This document shows, piece by piece, positions 1 to 7,930 of a stretch of DNA of 64,000 nucleotides. Below the pieces are notes generated by a model that searched no databases, was not told the origin of the DNA, and saw only the letters and a list, made by a program, of their open reading frames with translations. Source of the stretch: Clostridiales bacterium (GTDB lineage Bacteria > Bacillota > Clostridia > Peptostreptococcales > Acidaminobacteraceae); NCBI GenBank assembly GCA_016342415.1, contig JAEIOD010000013.1, positions 52,636 to 116,635 of the forward strand, read 5' to 3'. Within the stretch, counting starts at the first letter, position 1. Each line of letters starts with the position of its first letter. Both the position numbers and the translations under genes were made by a program.

Positions 1-399
1 ATCTAGATAGTTCATTTCACAAAAGCTCACTTTCTTATTTCCAATCTGTATGTTCCTTTTGGCATACTCAATTGAATTTGCTGAAAGATCTACACCGATA
101 ACATTTGCTCCAGTCCTGGCAAATTCATCTACATAAAGCCCTGGTCCACATCCTAAATCGATTACTGACATGTTGTTGTTCATGCCAGTCGACTTAATAA
201 TAAATTTAGTTTCTAAATCGATTGTTGTACGTGTTTTGCTTGCAGCATCAATTTCAGGATTTAAATGTGCTCTCAACATTTGTTTTGCAATATGTGGATC
301 ATCCCAAAATTTATGAGTACTTATTTCATAAAGTTCAGGCTTTTCTGTAGCTTTCTTGAGTGCTTCAAAATTCATTTTTCCATTTTCAATAATGTTCAT
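1..399 (-). CDS. Class I SAM-dependent methyltransferase, N-terminal part (runs off the window)
   Basis: The reading frame is open from the ATG at 399 to the window edge (133 codons, C-terminus missing). The translation carries the class I SAM-binding motif I (VIDLGCGPGLY) followed by an acidic residue at the end of the second strand (NVIGVDLS), typical of small-molecule or rRNA/tRNA methyltransferases of the Methyltransf_11/25 kind. A GAGGAG ribosome binding site lies just upstream of the ATG. The substrate cannot be inferred. No neighbour in the same operon is visible; a terminator-like palindrome lies about 100 bp upstream on the same strand. Confidence 0.8.
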   Translation of the reverse strand, partial: MNIIENGKMNFEALKKATEKPELYEISTHKFWDDPHIAKQMLRAHLNPEIDAASKTRTTIDLETKFIIKSTGMNNNMSVIDLGCGPGLYVDEFARTGANVIGVDLSANSIEYAKRNIQIGNKKVSFCEMNYLD

Positions 400-498
400 T
401 TTATTCTCCTCATATTTTGTTTTTATTTTCTAATGATTATGGAATCTTCGCTAAATTCCATAAACTGATAAGTGATAAAGTAAAACTCAACAACAAAA

Positions 499-523
499 AA
501 ACACCTCAGAATTCTGAGATGTC
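499..523 (-). terminator. Palindromic terminator on the minus strand
   Basis: The palindrome CTCAGAATTCTGAG, with extra flanking pairs, is followed on the minus strand by a run of seven T. It lies about 100 bp upstream of the methyltransferase start, so it ends an upstream transcript or acts as an attenuator. No known riboswitch core was recognised in front of it. Confidence 0.55.
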
Positions 524-1000
524 ATTAGACAAACATTAGCTCAGAATACTTAAAACAACTATCACAAATAGACCCACATAGTGGATACATTTAAGATATT
601 ATGCCCGAAATCTAATCGGACTGTTGTTTCAAATATTCGTTTCCAGATCATTCAATTATTACAATGAAACGGACTAACCAACTCCTTTAAGTTTACTTTA
701 TCTTCACCATTATCGCATATAATTTATTTTCTGTATACATAAATCCCAATAATTATCCATCGACATACCACCCTTAATTATTGACAGTTATTAAAACTAA
801 TAGAAATTTACTAAAGCTTGTTCTGGTCAAACAAAGTTGTAACACCATTCAATAATTTAATAACAAGTTAATACATCTTATTTGTCACTTCCTATTACCT
901 AACAGTTATTAACATAAGTCAAACCATTGAAAATACAGCATTCTAACAATTTCAATTGTTATCTAATAGCGGTATTGAAAAACTCAAAATCAAGAGCTTT
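524..1000. other. Gene-free interval of about 480 bp
   Basis: No open frame of convincing composition is seen on either strand. On the minus strand, 600-700 contains fragments resembling tRNA (a TTGGTTAG D-loop-like string, a CATTGTAA string, and a hairpin at about 603-621), but they do not assemble into a cloverleaf and were not called as a gene. Confidence 0.4.
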
Positions 1001-1002
1001 TT

Positions 1003-1082
1003 GGGGTGTGCGGGTTCAAGTCCCGCTTTCGACACCATTTAAATAGCGACCATCAAGTGTTTTCTTGAAAGTCGCTGTTTTA
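1003..1082 (+). repeat. tRNA 3'-end remnant plus hairpin (repeat copy A)
   Basis: Positions 1010-1026 form a perfect T-arm (GCGGG, loop TTCAAGT, CCCGC). It is followed by exactly seven nucleotides, a discriminator A at 1034 and CCA at 1035-1037, the geometry of a tRNA 3' half. No complementary 5' acceptor strand or D-arm lies upstream, so this is not a complete tRNA. Directly after it is a terminator-like hairpin (AAATAGCGAC at 1041-1050, GTCGCT at 1071-1076, T-rich tail). Four diverged relatives of the combination lie within 14 kb (see other copies). It may also terminate the minus-strand gene ending at 1088. Confidence 0.7.
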
Positions 1083-1087
1083 TTTTT

Positions 1088-1333
1088 TTATATTTTCTCT
1101 TGACACTCTTTGTTAAGTAATTCTACAATTTTTAATATTTCAGTTATTACATCTTCATGTTTGATACCTTGAGCATATTCATACTTCGTTCTATAACTAT
1201 TCCAAACTTCTATCAGGCCCGTACTTTTGACTGTTTCCAAATAAACATTTCTAATATCTTTTAATTGCAGCATTGAATCACGTTCTTCAAACTTCTTATA
1301 TATTGCTTCAACTAGTAATCTCTCATTAATCAA
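1088..1333 (-). CDS. Small hypothetical protein downstream of flavodoxin-type reductase
   Basis: An 81-residue, mostly helical, charged protein that I do not recognise. It has no signal peptide, membrane segment or metal motif. The frame begins with TTG three bases after the stop codon of the upstream reductase gene, and no in-frame ATG lies near the start, so translation would depend on coupling. It is plausibly the last gene of the TetR-controlled reductase operon. The missing ribosome binding site and rare start make this less certain than its neighbours. Confidence 0.45.
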   Translation of the reverse strand: MINERLLVEAIYKKFEERDSMLQLKDIRNVYLETVKSTGLIEVWNSYRTKYEYAQGIKHEDVITEILKIVELLNKECQEKI

Positions 1334-1336
1334 CTT

Positions 1337-2167
1337 TTAGTTGTTTTGGACATAATCCGCAAGAGCTTTATCCGCATCTTTTCCTAGTAGGTTTTTATAA
1401 ACCAATTTCATTAAACCAAATGCTATTTTTGTAAACACAATATAAAAAGGATTAATTTTAGTATCATAATAATAATTCATATCCATCCATCCCTTTTCTC
1501 TCCATACATCTGTTCTATACGGCATGACCGTTGGAGAGATTTCAAGCTCTGTTTTATTAAACATAAAATATATATATTGTCTGAAGTTGGGTTTTGACAA
1601 TGGTTTATCGATAGCAGCAACCAGTAACTTTTTAGCTGCCGCTTTAAGACGACGAGTATATTTCAGTTTACTTTTATGATGTACTGTATAAAATGCATGA
1701 CCTATACCAATAATGTCTACTACATGGCATCCCCACCAATAAAAAGAACAATTGGCCATATATTTTGGAGCACCCATGACACCATCACCTCCTGAAGTTG
1801 AAACTATCAAGGTAGGTTTTCCAACAAATTCAGGAATGTGATCTTGGTACATAAATCGATCAATAAAATTTTTGAACATACCTGACACCATTCCAGCATA
1901 ACCAGGAGAAGCAAAGATGATACCATCCGCTTGGATCATTTTTTCTAATATCATTTCCTTATCATCTTTTAATGGACAATTATGCCCACCTTTTCGAAGA
2001 CAAATTGAACACCCTATGCAATAATCTAATTTTTGATCAATAAGATAAAGATACTCAAATGCCACATCTGTATCTAAACGTTCCATCTCCTCTTGTATAA
2101 TTTTTACCATACTCATGGTATTTCCATTTTTTCGTGCACTTCCTGATACAACCAATATGTTTTTCAT
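1337..2167 (-). CDS. Flavodoxin-fold NAD(P)H/FMN-dependent reductase
   Basis: A 276-residue protein with the FMN phosphate-binding loop of the NADPH-dependent FMN reductase family near the N-terminus (SGSARKNGNT, residues 8-17). A cysteine cluster CIGCSICLRKGGHNC at about 50-64 is typical of iron-sulfur-flavoprotein-like or multimeric flavodoxin WrbA-type relatives. A glycine-rich FASPGYAGMVSG segment contacts flavin in this family. The C-terminal 80 residues are an extension without an obvious domain. ATG at 2167 has an AAAGGA site. It lies downstream of a TetR gene, and both promoters carry a similar operator, suggesting inducible detoxification of quinones, nitro compounds or another electrophile (inference). 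Confidence 0.8.
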   Translation of the reverse strand: MKNILVVSGSARKNGNTMSMVKIIQEEMERLDTDVAFEYLYLIDQKLDYCIGCSICLRKGGHNCPLKDDKEMILEKMIQADGIIFASPGYAGMVSGMFKNFIDRFMYQDHIPEFVGKPTLIVSTSGGDGVMGAPKYMANCSFYWWGCHVVDIIGIGHAFYTVHHKSKLKYTRRLKAAAKKLLVAAIDKPLSKPNFRQYIYFMFNKTELEISPTVMPYRTDVWREKGWMDMNYYYDTKINPFYIVFTKIAFGLMKLVYKNLLGKDADKALADYVQNN

Positions 2168-2191
2168 AATAATATCCTTTCCTTTTTATAT

Positions 2192-2213
2192 TTACTTAAC
2201 GTTCAGTAAGTAA
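2192..2213. promoter_or_regulatory. Inverted-repeat operator, probable TetR site in front of the reductase
   Basis: TTACTTA (2192-2198) and TAAGTAA (2207-2213) are perfect inverted arms around an ACGTTCAG centre. The half site and ACGTT core recur upstream of the tetR gene at 2863. It sits 25 bp from the reductase start codon, in the right place for repression. Confidence 0.65.
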
Positions 2214-2268
2214 TGTGCATATTTTTTGTCAGATATCTCTATCCAACAAAATTGTTACTCTCTCTATT

Positions 2269-2841
2269 TTATATTAAACCCTTCCAAACTAATTCAAAGA
2301 CACGTTCTACCATATTTTCATTATCTTCAAGATAACCCATATAATAGCTAATTGCCAACCCTTCAATTAGAACACCCATTTCAAACAACAACGCTTCAAT
2401 ATCAATATCCTTGCGTAACTCTTTGTTCAAAATACCTTCTTCAATGATTAGTTGTAGTGACTCAAGCAATGCGTTGCTTGAGTTCATATATAATTCTTGA
2501 ACCTCAGGAACATTTTTTACTGCATCAAAGATAAAGTAAAAGTGATTAAATTTTTTTGGCAGCTCTTTATTATTTGGAAATGAAAAATACATTAATAAAT
2601 GAAATAGTTTTTCTTTACTTGATTCTCCAATAGCCGTATAGCTTTGTGCTGATTGATTCATCCGACTAAAAAAGAGTTCAATACATGCTTTAAACAATGC
2701 TTCTTTATTGAGAAAATAATAATATAATGCTGGTTTTGTTATACCAAGCTTTCCAGTAATCATACTTAATGATGTTTTTTTATATCCATTCACCATAAAC
2801 TCTGCTAAAGCAACTTCAATAAGTTCATCTCTTGAATTCAT
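2269..2841 (-). CDS. TetR/AcrR-family transcriptional repressor
   Basis: A 190-residue protein. Residues about 5-50 form the TetR helix-turn-helix (LAEFMVNGYKKTSLSMITGKLGITKPALYYYFLNKEALF), including the hallmark YYYF and K-E-LF residues. The rest is the helical ligand-binding and dimerisation domain. An AGAGG site precedes the ATG at 2841. It is followed on the same strand by the flavodoxin-type reductase 100 bp away, and matching operator sequences lie before both genes, so it very likely represses itself and the reductase. The inducer is unknown. Confidence 0.88.
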   Translation of the reverse strand: MNSRDELIEVALAEFMVNGYKKTSLSMITGKLGITKPALYYYFLNKEALFKACIELFFSRMNQSAQSYTAIGESSKEKLFHLLMYFSFPNNKELPKKFNHFYFIFDAVKNVPEVQELYMNSSNALLESLQLIIEEGILNKELRKDIDIEALLFEMGVLIEGLAISYYMGYLEDNENMVERVFELVWKGLI

Positions 2842-2862
2842 AATACCTCTTATTTTTGTTAT

Positions 2863-2884
2863 TTACTTACCGTTAATTAAAAAG
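2863..2884. promoter_or_regulatory. Operator-like repeat in front of tetR
   Basis: TTACTTACCGTTAATTAA matches the arm and core of the site at 2192-2213 (TTACTTAACGTT), with a degenerate right arm. It lies 20-40 bp upstream of the tetR start codon, consistent with autoregulation. Confidence 0.55.
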
Positions 2885-2989
2885 TATCAGTTTTATTGAT
2901 ATCTGTCAATCCCTATATGCATATTATTATAACATTCGTTTAAAAGTATTCTCAAAAAAAGTTCTTTGATATACTTTAATAAGAACTAT

Positions 2990-3310
2990 GGAATGTCAAC
3001 ATTTTATTAGACAACTTTCTTAAGGTGTAAAATTTTGTATGTACTTGGTGATAAATATCCCAATGATGAATGTAGTCTCTTATTGTTATCCATTTTAAAT
3101 AATCGAACAATTCGAGTTTTAGTTGACCAAGAGATTCTAATGCATTAGGATTGACAAACTCTTTTCTAAACGTTTTAAATAATGCTTCAGCTACTGCATT
3201 ATCATAAGGCCAGCCTTTTTTTACTCGAGGATATTTGGATATCAAAACTGTATAACAAATCTCAATTGATCTATTTTTTGAATTCGCTGAATAGTCTGTA
3301 TGAAAGATTT
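2990..3310 (-). pseudogene. IS3-family transposase (OrfB) C-terminal remnant with frameshift
   Basis: One frame (to about 3090) encodes KKGWPYDNAVAEALFKTFRKEF, the region after the second catalytic Asp of IS3-type integrase cores that holds the catalytic Glu. From about 3085 the homology moves to another frame, reading NNKRLHSSLGYLSP...and ending at a TAA at 3007-3009, the normal IS3 C-terminus. Upstream to about 3310 a weaker frame continues the rve domain. The sequence just after the stop (TGTCTAATAAAATGTTGACATTCC region, about 2989-3012) resembles an IS3/IS150-type terminal repeat. The N-terminal half and the left end are missing, so the element is dead. Confidence 0.75.
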
Positions 3311-3511
3311 ATATCTTCTTTAAATTGTGATTTGTTGATGTAGATGCCTGATGAACTCACTTATTAAAATTTAAGAAATAATGAATGTTCTCTTATATAT
3401 AGTTTATACCAGAACTATTTGTTATATATACATAACATTATTAGCCAAGTTATACTATAGTTGAACTTGAACTTATAAATCAACACTACAACAGTATAAA
3501 GGAGATTAGTT

Positions 3512-4624
3512 ATGACAACAAATGATAAACTTATCAAATTAATAACAGAAAAAATAACGACTGATTACAAAGAGGATATTGCTTTACTCATCAGATATGA
3601 CATTAACAGCGAAGAAAAAGAATCAAAGGGTTTAGACTTATACTACATTCCTAAAACAGAAAAAGCCATGCAATTGTCATCACAATACATAATAGATGGT
3701 ATTGGCTATGATCTATTTCCAATGAAATGGGACAGATTGGTTAGTGTCGCTGCAATGGATAGTCCCCAAGCATATTTATTTAAAAACGCGGAAGTTTTAT
3801 ATGTTGGTGATGAAGAAGCTCTTTCTAGATTTTACCAACTGAAAAACTCATTAGAAACTATTTTAAATGGTAGATATGGTGAGGCGTTGCTCAATAAAGC
3901 ATATGAGTACCTTAACGAAAGTTATATTTACTTATACAATGTACATAATCTTTGCCAATCGTCTATTGATATTAGAATTGAAGCATCTAAACTTTTAAAG
4001 CAAATATCAAACATCATTGCTTTTATCAATCATGACTACTTCTTAGGCGGAAACGGCTCTGAAGTATCTATTATTAGAGCATCTTCTAAAATGAAAAAAA
4101 TCCCTAAAGATTATCCATCACTTGTAGACACTATTATTCATCACGATGATATGGACTTAGTGAAAACATCACTAAATGAATTAGTTAATAACACAAGGAC
4201 TCTTTTACAATCAATAAGAGAATCGTATGCACAAACTGAACCTTTTGAAACTTTCTTTAATGGTTATTATGAGGAAATGCAAAAATATTTAAACTATTTT
4301 AAAGAAGCTATTTTAAGTGGTGACAGTTACAAACAATTTGAAATCGCGAGTTATCTTCACGAAGAAATCAGTCAATTTTTAACAAAATCGAAAGATGGCA
4401 TTTGGTATGATGATCGCAATGTATATCACGAATATTCTATTCATTTTGAGTCATTATTTGAATTGGATTTCATGAAACTTATTGCTCATAAAAATACAGA
4501 TCTATTACTAACGACTTTAGAGAACTTTGATAACACTTTTAAAGGTTTACTAAAAAAAGAAAATATCCAAGTTAACAGTTTTGATGGATTTGATTCTTTT
4601 TCAGATTATTTTAGAAATAAGTAG
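3512..4624 (+). CDS. Uncharacterised protein with nucleotidyltransferase-like N-terminus
   Basis: A 370-residue soluble protein. Residues about 20-110 resemble the core of minimal/kanamycin-type nucleotidyltransferases (a strand followed by GLDLYYIP, then GIGYDLFPMKWDRL), but the GS motif and paired catalytic aspartates are not clearly present, so activity is doubtful. The remaining about 250 residues are all-helical, as in KNTase/HEPN-like C-termini. An AAAGGAG site precedes the ATG. It is followed after 7 bp by the CD3324-like gene and probably co-transcribed with it. The assignment rests on general pattern and is weak; it could be a family of unknown function. Confidence 0.6.
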   Translation: MTTNDKLIKLITEKITTDYKEDIALLIRYDINSEEKESKGLDLYYIPKTEKAMQLSSQYIIDGIGYDLFPMKWDRLVSVAAMDSPQAYLFKNAEVLYVGDEEALSRFYQLKNSLETILNGRYGEALLNKAYEYLNESYIYLYNVHNLCQSSIDIRIEASKLLKQISNIIAFINHDYFLGGNGSEVSIIRASSKMKKIPKDYPSLVDTIIHHDDMDLVKTSLNELVNNTRTLLQSIRESYAQTEPFETFFNGYYEEMQKYLNYFKEAILSGDSYKQFEIASYLHEEISQFLTKSKDGIWYDDRNVYHEYSIHFESLFELDFMKLIAHKNTDLLLTTLENFDNTFKGLLKKENIQVNSFDGFDSFSDYFRNK

Positions 4625-4631
4625 GTGGTTT

Positions 4632-4898
4632 ATGGACTATAAAAGTGCAGAAAAATTACTACCAAAAGCTTTAATGGATGAAGTGCAAAAGTATATTCAG
4701 GGTGAATATATTTATATTCCTAAAGCAGATGGTACCAGGAAAAAATGGGGTGAAAAGTCTGGTGCAAGAAAAGAACTTGCTCTAAGAAATGAAACTATAA
4801 GGGCTTCCTTTAAAGATGGTGAAACTATAGAGTCACTTTCAAAAAAATTCTACTTATCTATTAACAGCATTAAAATGATTGTTTACTCAAAAAAATAA
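4632..4898 (+). CDS. CD3324-family helix-turn-helix protein
   Basis: An 88-residue protein with the features of the CD3324 family: an N-terminal KSAEKLLP segment, the conserved stretch YIQGEYIYIPKADGTRKKWGEKSGAR, and a C-terminal helix-turn-helix (ETIESLSKKFYLSINSIKMIVY) related to Mor/HTH-resolvase folds. The ATG at 4632 is chosen because GTAGGTGG lies just upstream and the family starts here; a longer upstream frame overlaps the preceding gene. Probably a small DNA-binding protein; its target is unknown. Seven base pairs separate it from the preceding gene. Confidence 0.75.
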   Translation: MDYKSAEKLLPKALMDEVQKYIQGEYIYIPKADGTRKKWGEKSGARKELALRNETIRASFKDGETIESLSKKFYLSINSIKMIVYSKK

Positions 4899-4957
4899 TT
4901 TGCATTATCGTGTCTGTTAGTATAAGAAATAGTTATCTCTAATCTAAATAATGTTTG

Positions 4958-5036
4958 AGTGGATTGGCCCGAGCCGTACTTTCAGCACCATACAAATAGC
5001 GACATTCAAGAGTTTCACCTGAATGTCGCTTATTTA
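4958..5036. repeat. tRNA-3'-end-like sequence plus hairpin (repeat copy B)
   Basis: CCGAGCC...CTTTCAGCACCA (CACCA at 4986-4990) resembles copy A, followed at the same distance by AAATAGCGACATTCA and a matching TGAATGTCGC arm (hairpin 4994-5034). The hairpin lies between the convergent ends of the CD3324-like gene and leuS and can terminate both. Confidence 0.6.
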
Positions 5037-5043
5037 TAGTAAA

Positions 5044-7455
5044 TTATCTAATCACAAAGTTCACGATTCTTTTAGGAACATATATTTCTTTCACTACAAA
5101 GTTGCCGTCTAACTTTCCTTTGATGGCCTCTCTAGCTAATGACAGTACCATCTCTTTATCCACTTCAGCATCAACTTGAATGTACGCTTTAACTTTGCCA
5201 TTAATTTGTATTGGGATTTTTAGTGTTTCTTCTTTCATTTTTTCCTCGTTATAAATTGGCCAATTACTATCAAAGACTGACTCATCATGCCCCATCAATT
5301 GCCATAACTCTTCTGTAATATGTGGTGCAAATGGTGCCATTAAGACAATTAAAGTTTTTAATGTTTCCTCATCTATACCCTCTTCACGTTTATTAATATC
5401 AATTAATGTATTTGTGAACTCCATAAAGCCACTTACCACAGTATTTAAACTGACTCTATTTAAACGAGCGGTGATTTCAAAAATCAATTGGTTTCTAACC
5501 TTTTCCATTTCCCTAGTTGCTTTAATCTTTTTCCCTATATTTGAAGTCACTAAGGTCCATACTCTATTGATGAAACGATGAACGCCATCAATACCACGAT
5601 CATCCCATTCAGAATCCAATTCGGGTGGTCCAACAAATAGTTCATAAATCCTTAAAGAGTCGCATCCAAAGGAATCCACCAATTCATCAGGTGATACCAC
5701 ATTGCCTTTTGATTTACTCATTTTAGCACCATCTTTAGTAATCATTCCTTGATTGAACAAACGTTTAAAAGGTTCTTGGAAATCAATTACTTTAATGTCG
5801 TATAAGAATTTGGTATAAAATCGTGCATAAAGTAGATGAAGTACTGCATGTTCTATACCACCAACATACATATCAACAGGCAACCACTTTTTTGCTTTTT
5901 CTGGACAAACCAGTTGCTCATGATTATTGGAATCGACATATCTCATGAAGTACCAAGATGATCCAGCCCATTGAGGCATAGTATTGGTTTCTCGTTTACC
6001 TTTTCCACCACATTTAGGACATACAGTGTTTACCCATTCTTTAATTCCAGCTAAAGGTGATTCTCCTGTACCAGTAGGTTCATATGACTTTACATCTGGT
6101 AAAACAACGGGTAATTCTTCTTCCGGAACGGGTACCGGACCACAACTGTCACAGTGAATTATTGGTATCGGTTCACCCCAATAACGTTGGCGTGAGAAGA
6201 CCCAGTCACGTAATTTGTAATTCACTGTTTTTTTACCAATTGACTTATCTTGTAAATAGACTGCTACAGCGTCTTTTGCTTCAACTGAAGGCATCCCATC
6301 AAATACATCCGAATTAACCATAACACCTTCTTCAGTATAAGCTTCTTCTAACTCAGAAATTATTTGATCGTCTTTAGCGATGACTTGGACAATCGGTAAG
6401 TCAAACTTCTTGGCAAATTCAAAGTCTCTTTTATCATGTGCTGGTACACACATGATTGCACCAGTACCATAATCAGCTAAGACGTAATCAGAAACCCATA
6501 TTGGCATTTGAGATCCATTTAAAGGATTAAGCGTATATGATCCAGTAAAGACACCAGTCTTATCTTTTTCTTGTAAACGATCTACTGAAGATTTCATTGA
6601 AGCTTTATACACATAGTCCTCTACAACTTGTTTCTGTTCTTCTGTAACTAGTTTATCCATCATCTCATACTCAGGTGCCAACACCATAAATGTTGTTCCA
6701 TAAAGGGTATCGGGTCTAGTGGTGAAGGCTTTAATGCTTTCATTTAGACCTGCCACTTCAAAATCTACTTCTACACCATAACTTTTACCAATCCAATCGG
6801 ACTGCATTTTTTTTACTTTATCCGGCCAATCCAACTCCTCCAAATCGTCTAATAACCGATCCGCATAATTTGTTATTTTCAACATCCATTGGCGTAAGTT
6901 TTTCTTTGTGACTGATGTACTGCATCGTTCACACTCCCCGTTTACTACTTCTTCATTGGCTAGACCCGTTTTACAAGATGGACACCAATTAATAGGCATT
7001 TGCTTTTCATAAGCTAATCCTTCTTTAAACATCTTAACAAAAATCCACTGGGTCCATTTATAAAAGTTAGGATCGGTTGTATTCACTTCCTTATCCCAGT
7101 CGTATATAGCACTGATATCATGTAGTTGTCTTTTAAAGTTTTGAACATTTTCTTTGGTTGCTTTTAAAGGGTGAACCCCCATCTCCAAGGCATAGTTTTC
7201 TGCAGGTAATCCAAAAGCATCCCATCCCATAGGATGTAAGACATGATACCCTTGTAATACCTTATAACGACTCCATACATCACTTAATACATAACCTCTC
7301 CAATGACCAACATGCAAACCACTACCCGATGGGTATGGAAACATATCTAAACAATAATACTTTTCCTTACTTTCTTCTTTTTGATTGATTGGTTTTTGAT
7401 GCCAATTCTTACGCCACTTTTCTTCAATTTCCTTGTGATTGTATTGTGCACTCAT
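5044..7455 (-). CDS. leuS: Leucyl-tRNA synthetase
   Basis: An 803-residue class Ia synthetase that charges tRNA-Leu in the cytoplasm. Seen in order: the HIGH-type motif HVGH at residues 48-51 within YPSGSGLHVGHWRGY, a zinc-ribbon-like CxxC pair, the editing (CP1) domain with TTRPDTLYG, and the KMSKS motif in KMSKSKGNVVSPDE, followed by the anticodon-binding and C-terminal domains. Length is normal for bacterial LeuRS. An upstream in-frame ATG at 7518 lies inside the T-box terminator. The ATG at 7455 is preferred because GGGGAGGA lies 7 bp upstream and MSAQYNHKEIE matches family N-termini. It is monocistronic and controlled by the T-box leader at 7505-7745. Confidence 0.97.
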   Translation of the reverse strand: MSAQYNHKEIEEKWRKNWHQKPINQKEESKEKYYCLDMFPYPSGSGLHVGHWRGYVLSDVWSRYKVLQGYHVLHPMGWDAFGLPAENYALEMGVHPLKATKENVQNFKRQLHDISAIYDWDKEVNTTDPNFYKWTQWIFVKMFKEGLAYEKQMPINWCPSCKTGLANEEVVNGECERCSTSVTKKNLRQWMLKITNYADRLLDDLEELDWPDKVKKMQSDWIGKSYGVEVDFEVAGLNESIKAFTTRPDTLYGTTFMVLAPEYEMMDKLVTEEQKQVVEDYVYKASMKSSVDRLQEKDKTGVFTGSYTLNPLNGSQMPIWVSDYVLADYGTGAIMCVPAHDKRDFEFAKKFDLPIVQVIAKDDQIISELEEAYTEEGVMVNSDVFDGMPSVEAKDAVAVYLQDKSIGKKTVNYKLRDWVFSRQRYWGEPIPIIHCDSCGPVPVPEEELPVVLPDVKSYEPTGTGESPLAGIKEWVNTVCPKCGGKGKRETNTMPQWAGSSWYFMRYVDSNNHEQLVCPEKAKKWLPVDMYVGGIEHAVLHLLYARFYTKFLYDIKVIDFQEPFKRLFNQGMITKDGAKMSKSKGNVVSPDELVDSFGCDSLRIYELFVGPPELDSEWDDRGIDGVHRFINRVWTLVTSNIGKKIKATREMEKVRNQLIFEITARLNRVSLNTVVSGFMEFTNTLIDINKREEGIDEETLKTLIVLMAPFAPHITEELWQLMGHDESVFDSNWPIYNEEKMKEETLKIPIQINGKVKAYIQVDAEVDKEMVLSLAREAIKGKLDGNFVVKEIYVPKRIVNFVIR

Positions 7456-7504
7456 CACGTTTTCCTCCCCATTCATACCAAACACTTCATTTTTATACAA
7501 CAAA

Positions 7505-7745
7505 AAACCCTCCATCATCTATATATATAGAGACGAAAGGTCAATCCGCGGTACCACTCTAGTTCATTCGTTTATCGAACACACTTATTTCTCAATAACG
7601 GTGAGCTACCGTCTTAGCTTACAATTATGTTCAGCTAAAAAACTCTAAGGCGAGTTCAATATCTTAGGGTACTGTTTCTCACCAACCAACAGCTCTCTTA
7701 AACCTTAGGGTATCTACTACTCCTCTTCAACGTTGTTATCATAAA
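7505..7745 (-). promoter_or_regulatory. T-box riboswitch leader (leucine) of leuS
   Basis: Read on the minus strand: stem I with the AG-bulge/GNUG-like region (AGAGAGCTGTTGGTTGGTG near 7680-7700), a specifier-loop GAACTCGCC with CTC (Leu) at 7652-7654, the antiterminator T-box AGAGTGGTACCGCGG at 7546-7560, then a terminator helix (CCTTTCGTC...GATGGAGG) and TTTTTT ending near 7505. Uncharged tRNA-Leu should stabilise the antiterminator and permit leuS transcription. Confidence 0.93.
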
Positions 7746-7758
7746 TTATTTAAGTGTA

Positions 7759-7787
7759 ATATTATCACAAGCAAATCACAAAATCAA
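7759..7787 (-). promoter_or_regulatory. Sigma-70-type promoter of leuS leader
   Basis: On the minus strand TTGATT (7782-7787) and TAATAT (7759-7764) are separated by 17 bp, about 15 bp upstream of the first recognisable leader sequence. Confidence 0.55.
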
Positions 7788-7930
7788 GATAATTATCATT
7801 TTATTGGAAATTATTGCTTTTTTAAACTCCAACCGTTATTGTATAAAGGAAATTAAATTTCAAAATAAGTACCTACTTATATGAATATGTTTCTTGTATA
7901 AACAAAAAAATGTATGTAAATATCATAAAG

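Noticed and set aside
530..720. tRNA-like strings on the minus strand (TTGGTTAG, CATTGTAA, a 6-bp hairpin with TTAGATT loop)
   Set aside because: They do not form a cloverleaf with acceptor pairing; too degenerate to call a tRNA or Y RNA.
5044..7518. Longer leuS beginning at 7518
   Set aside because: That start lies inside the T-box terminator helix; the ATG at 7455 has the strong ribosome site and the family N-terminus.
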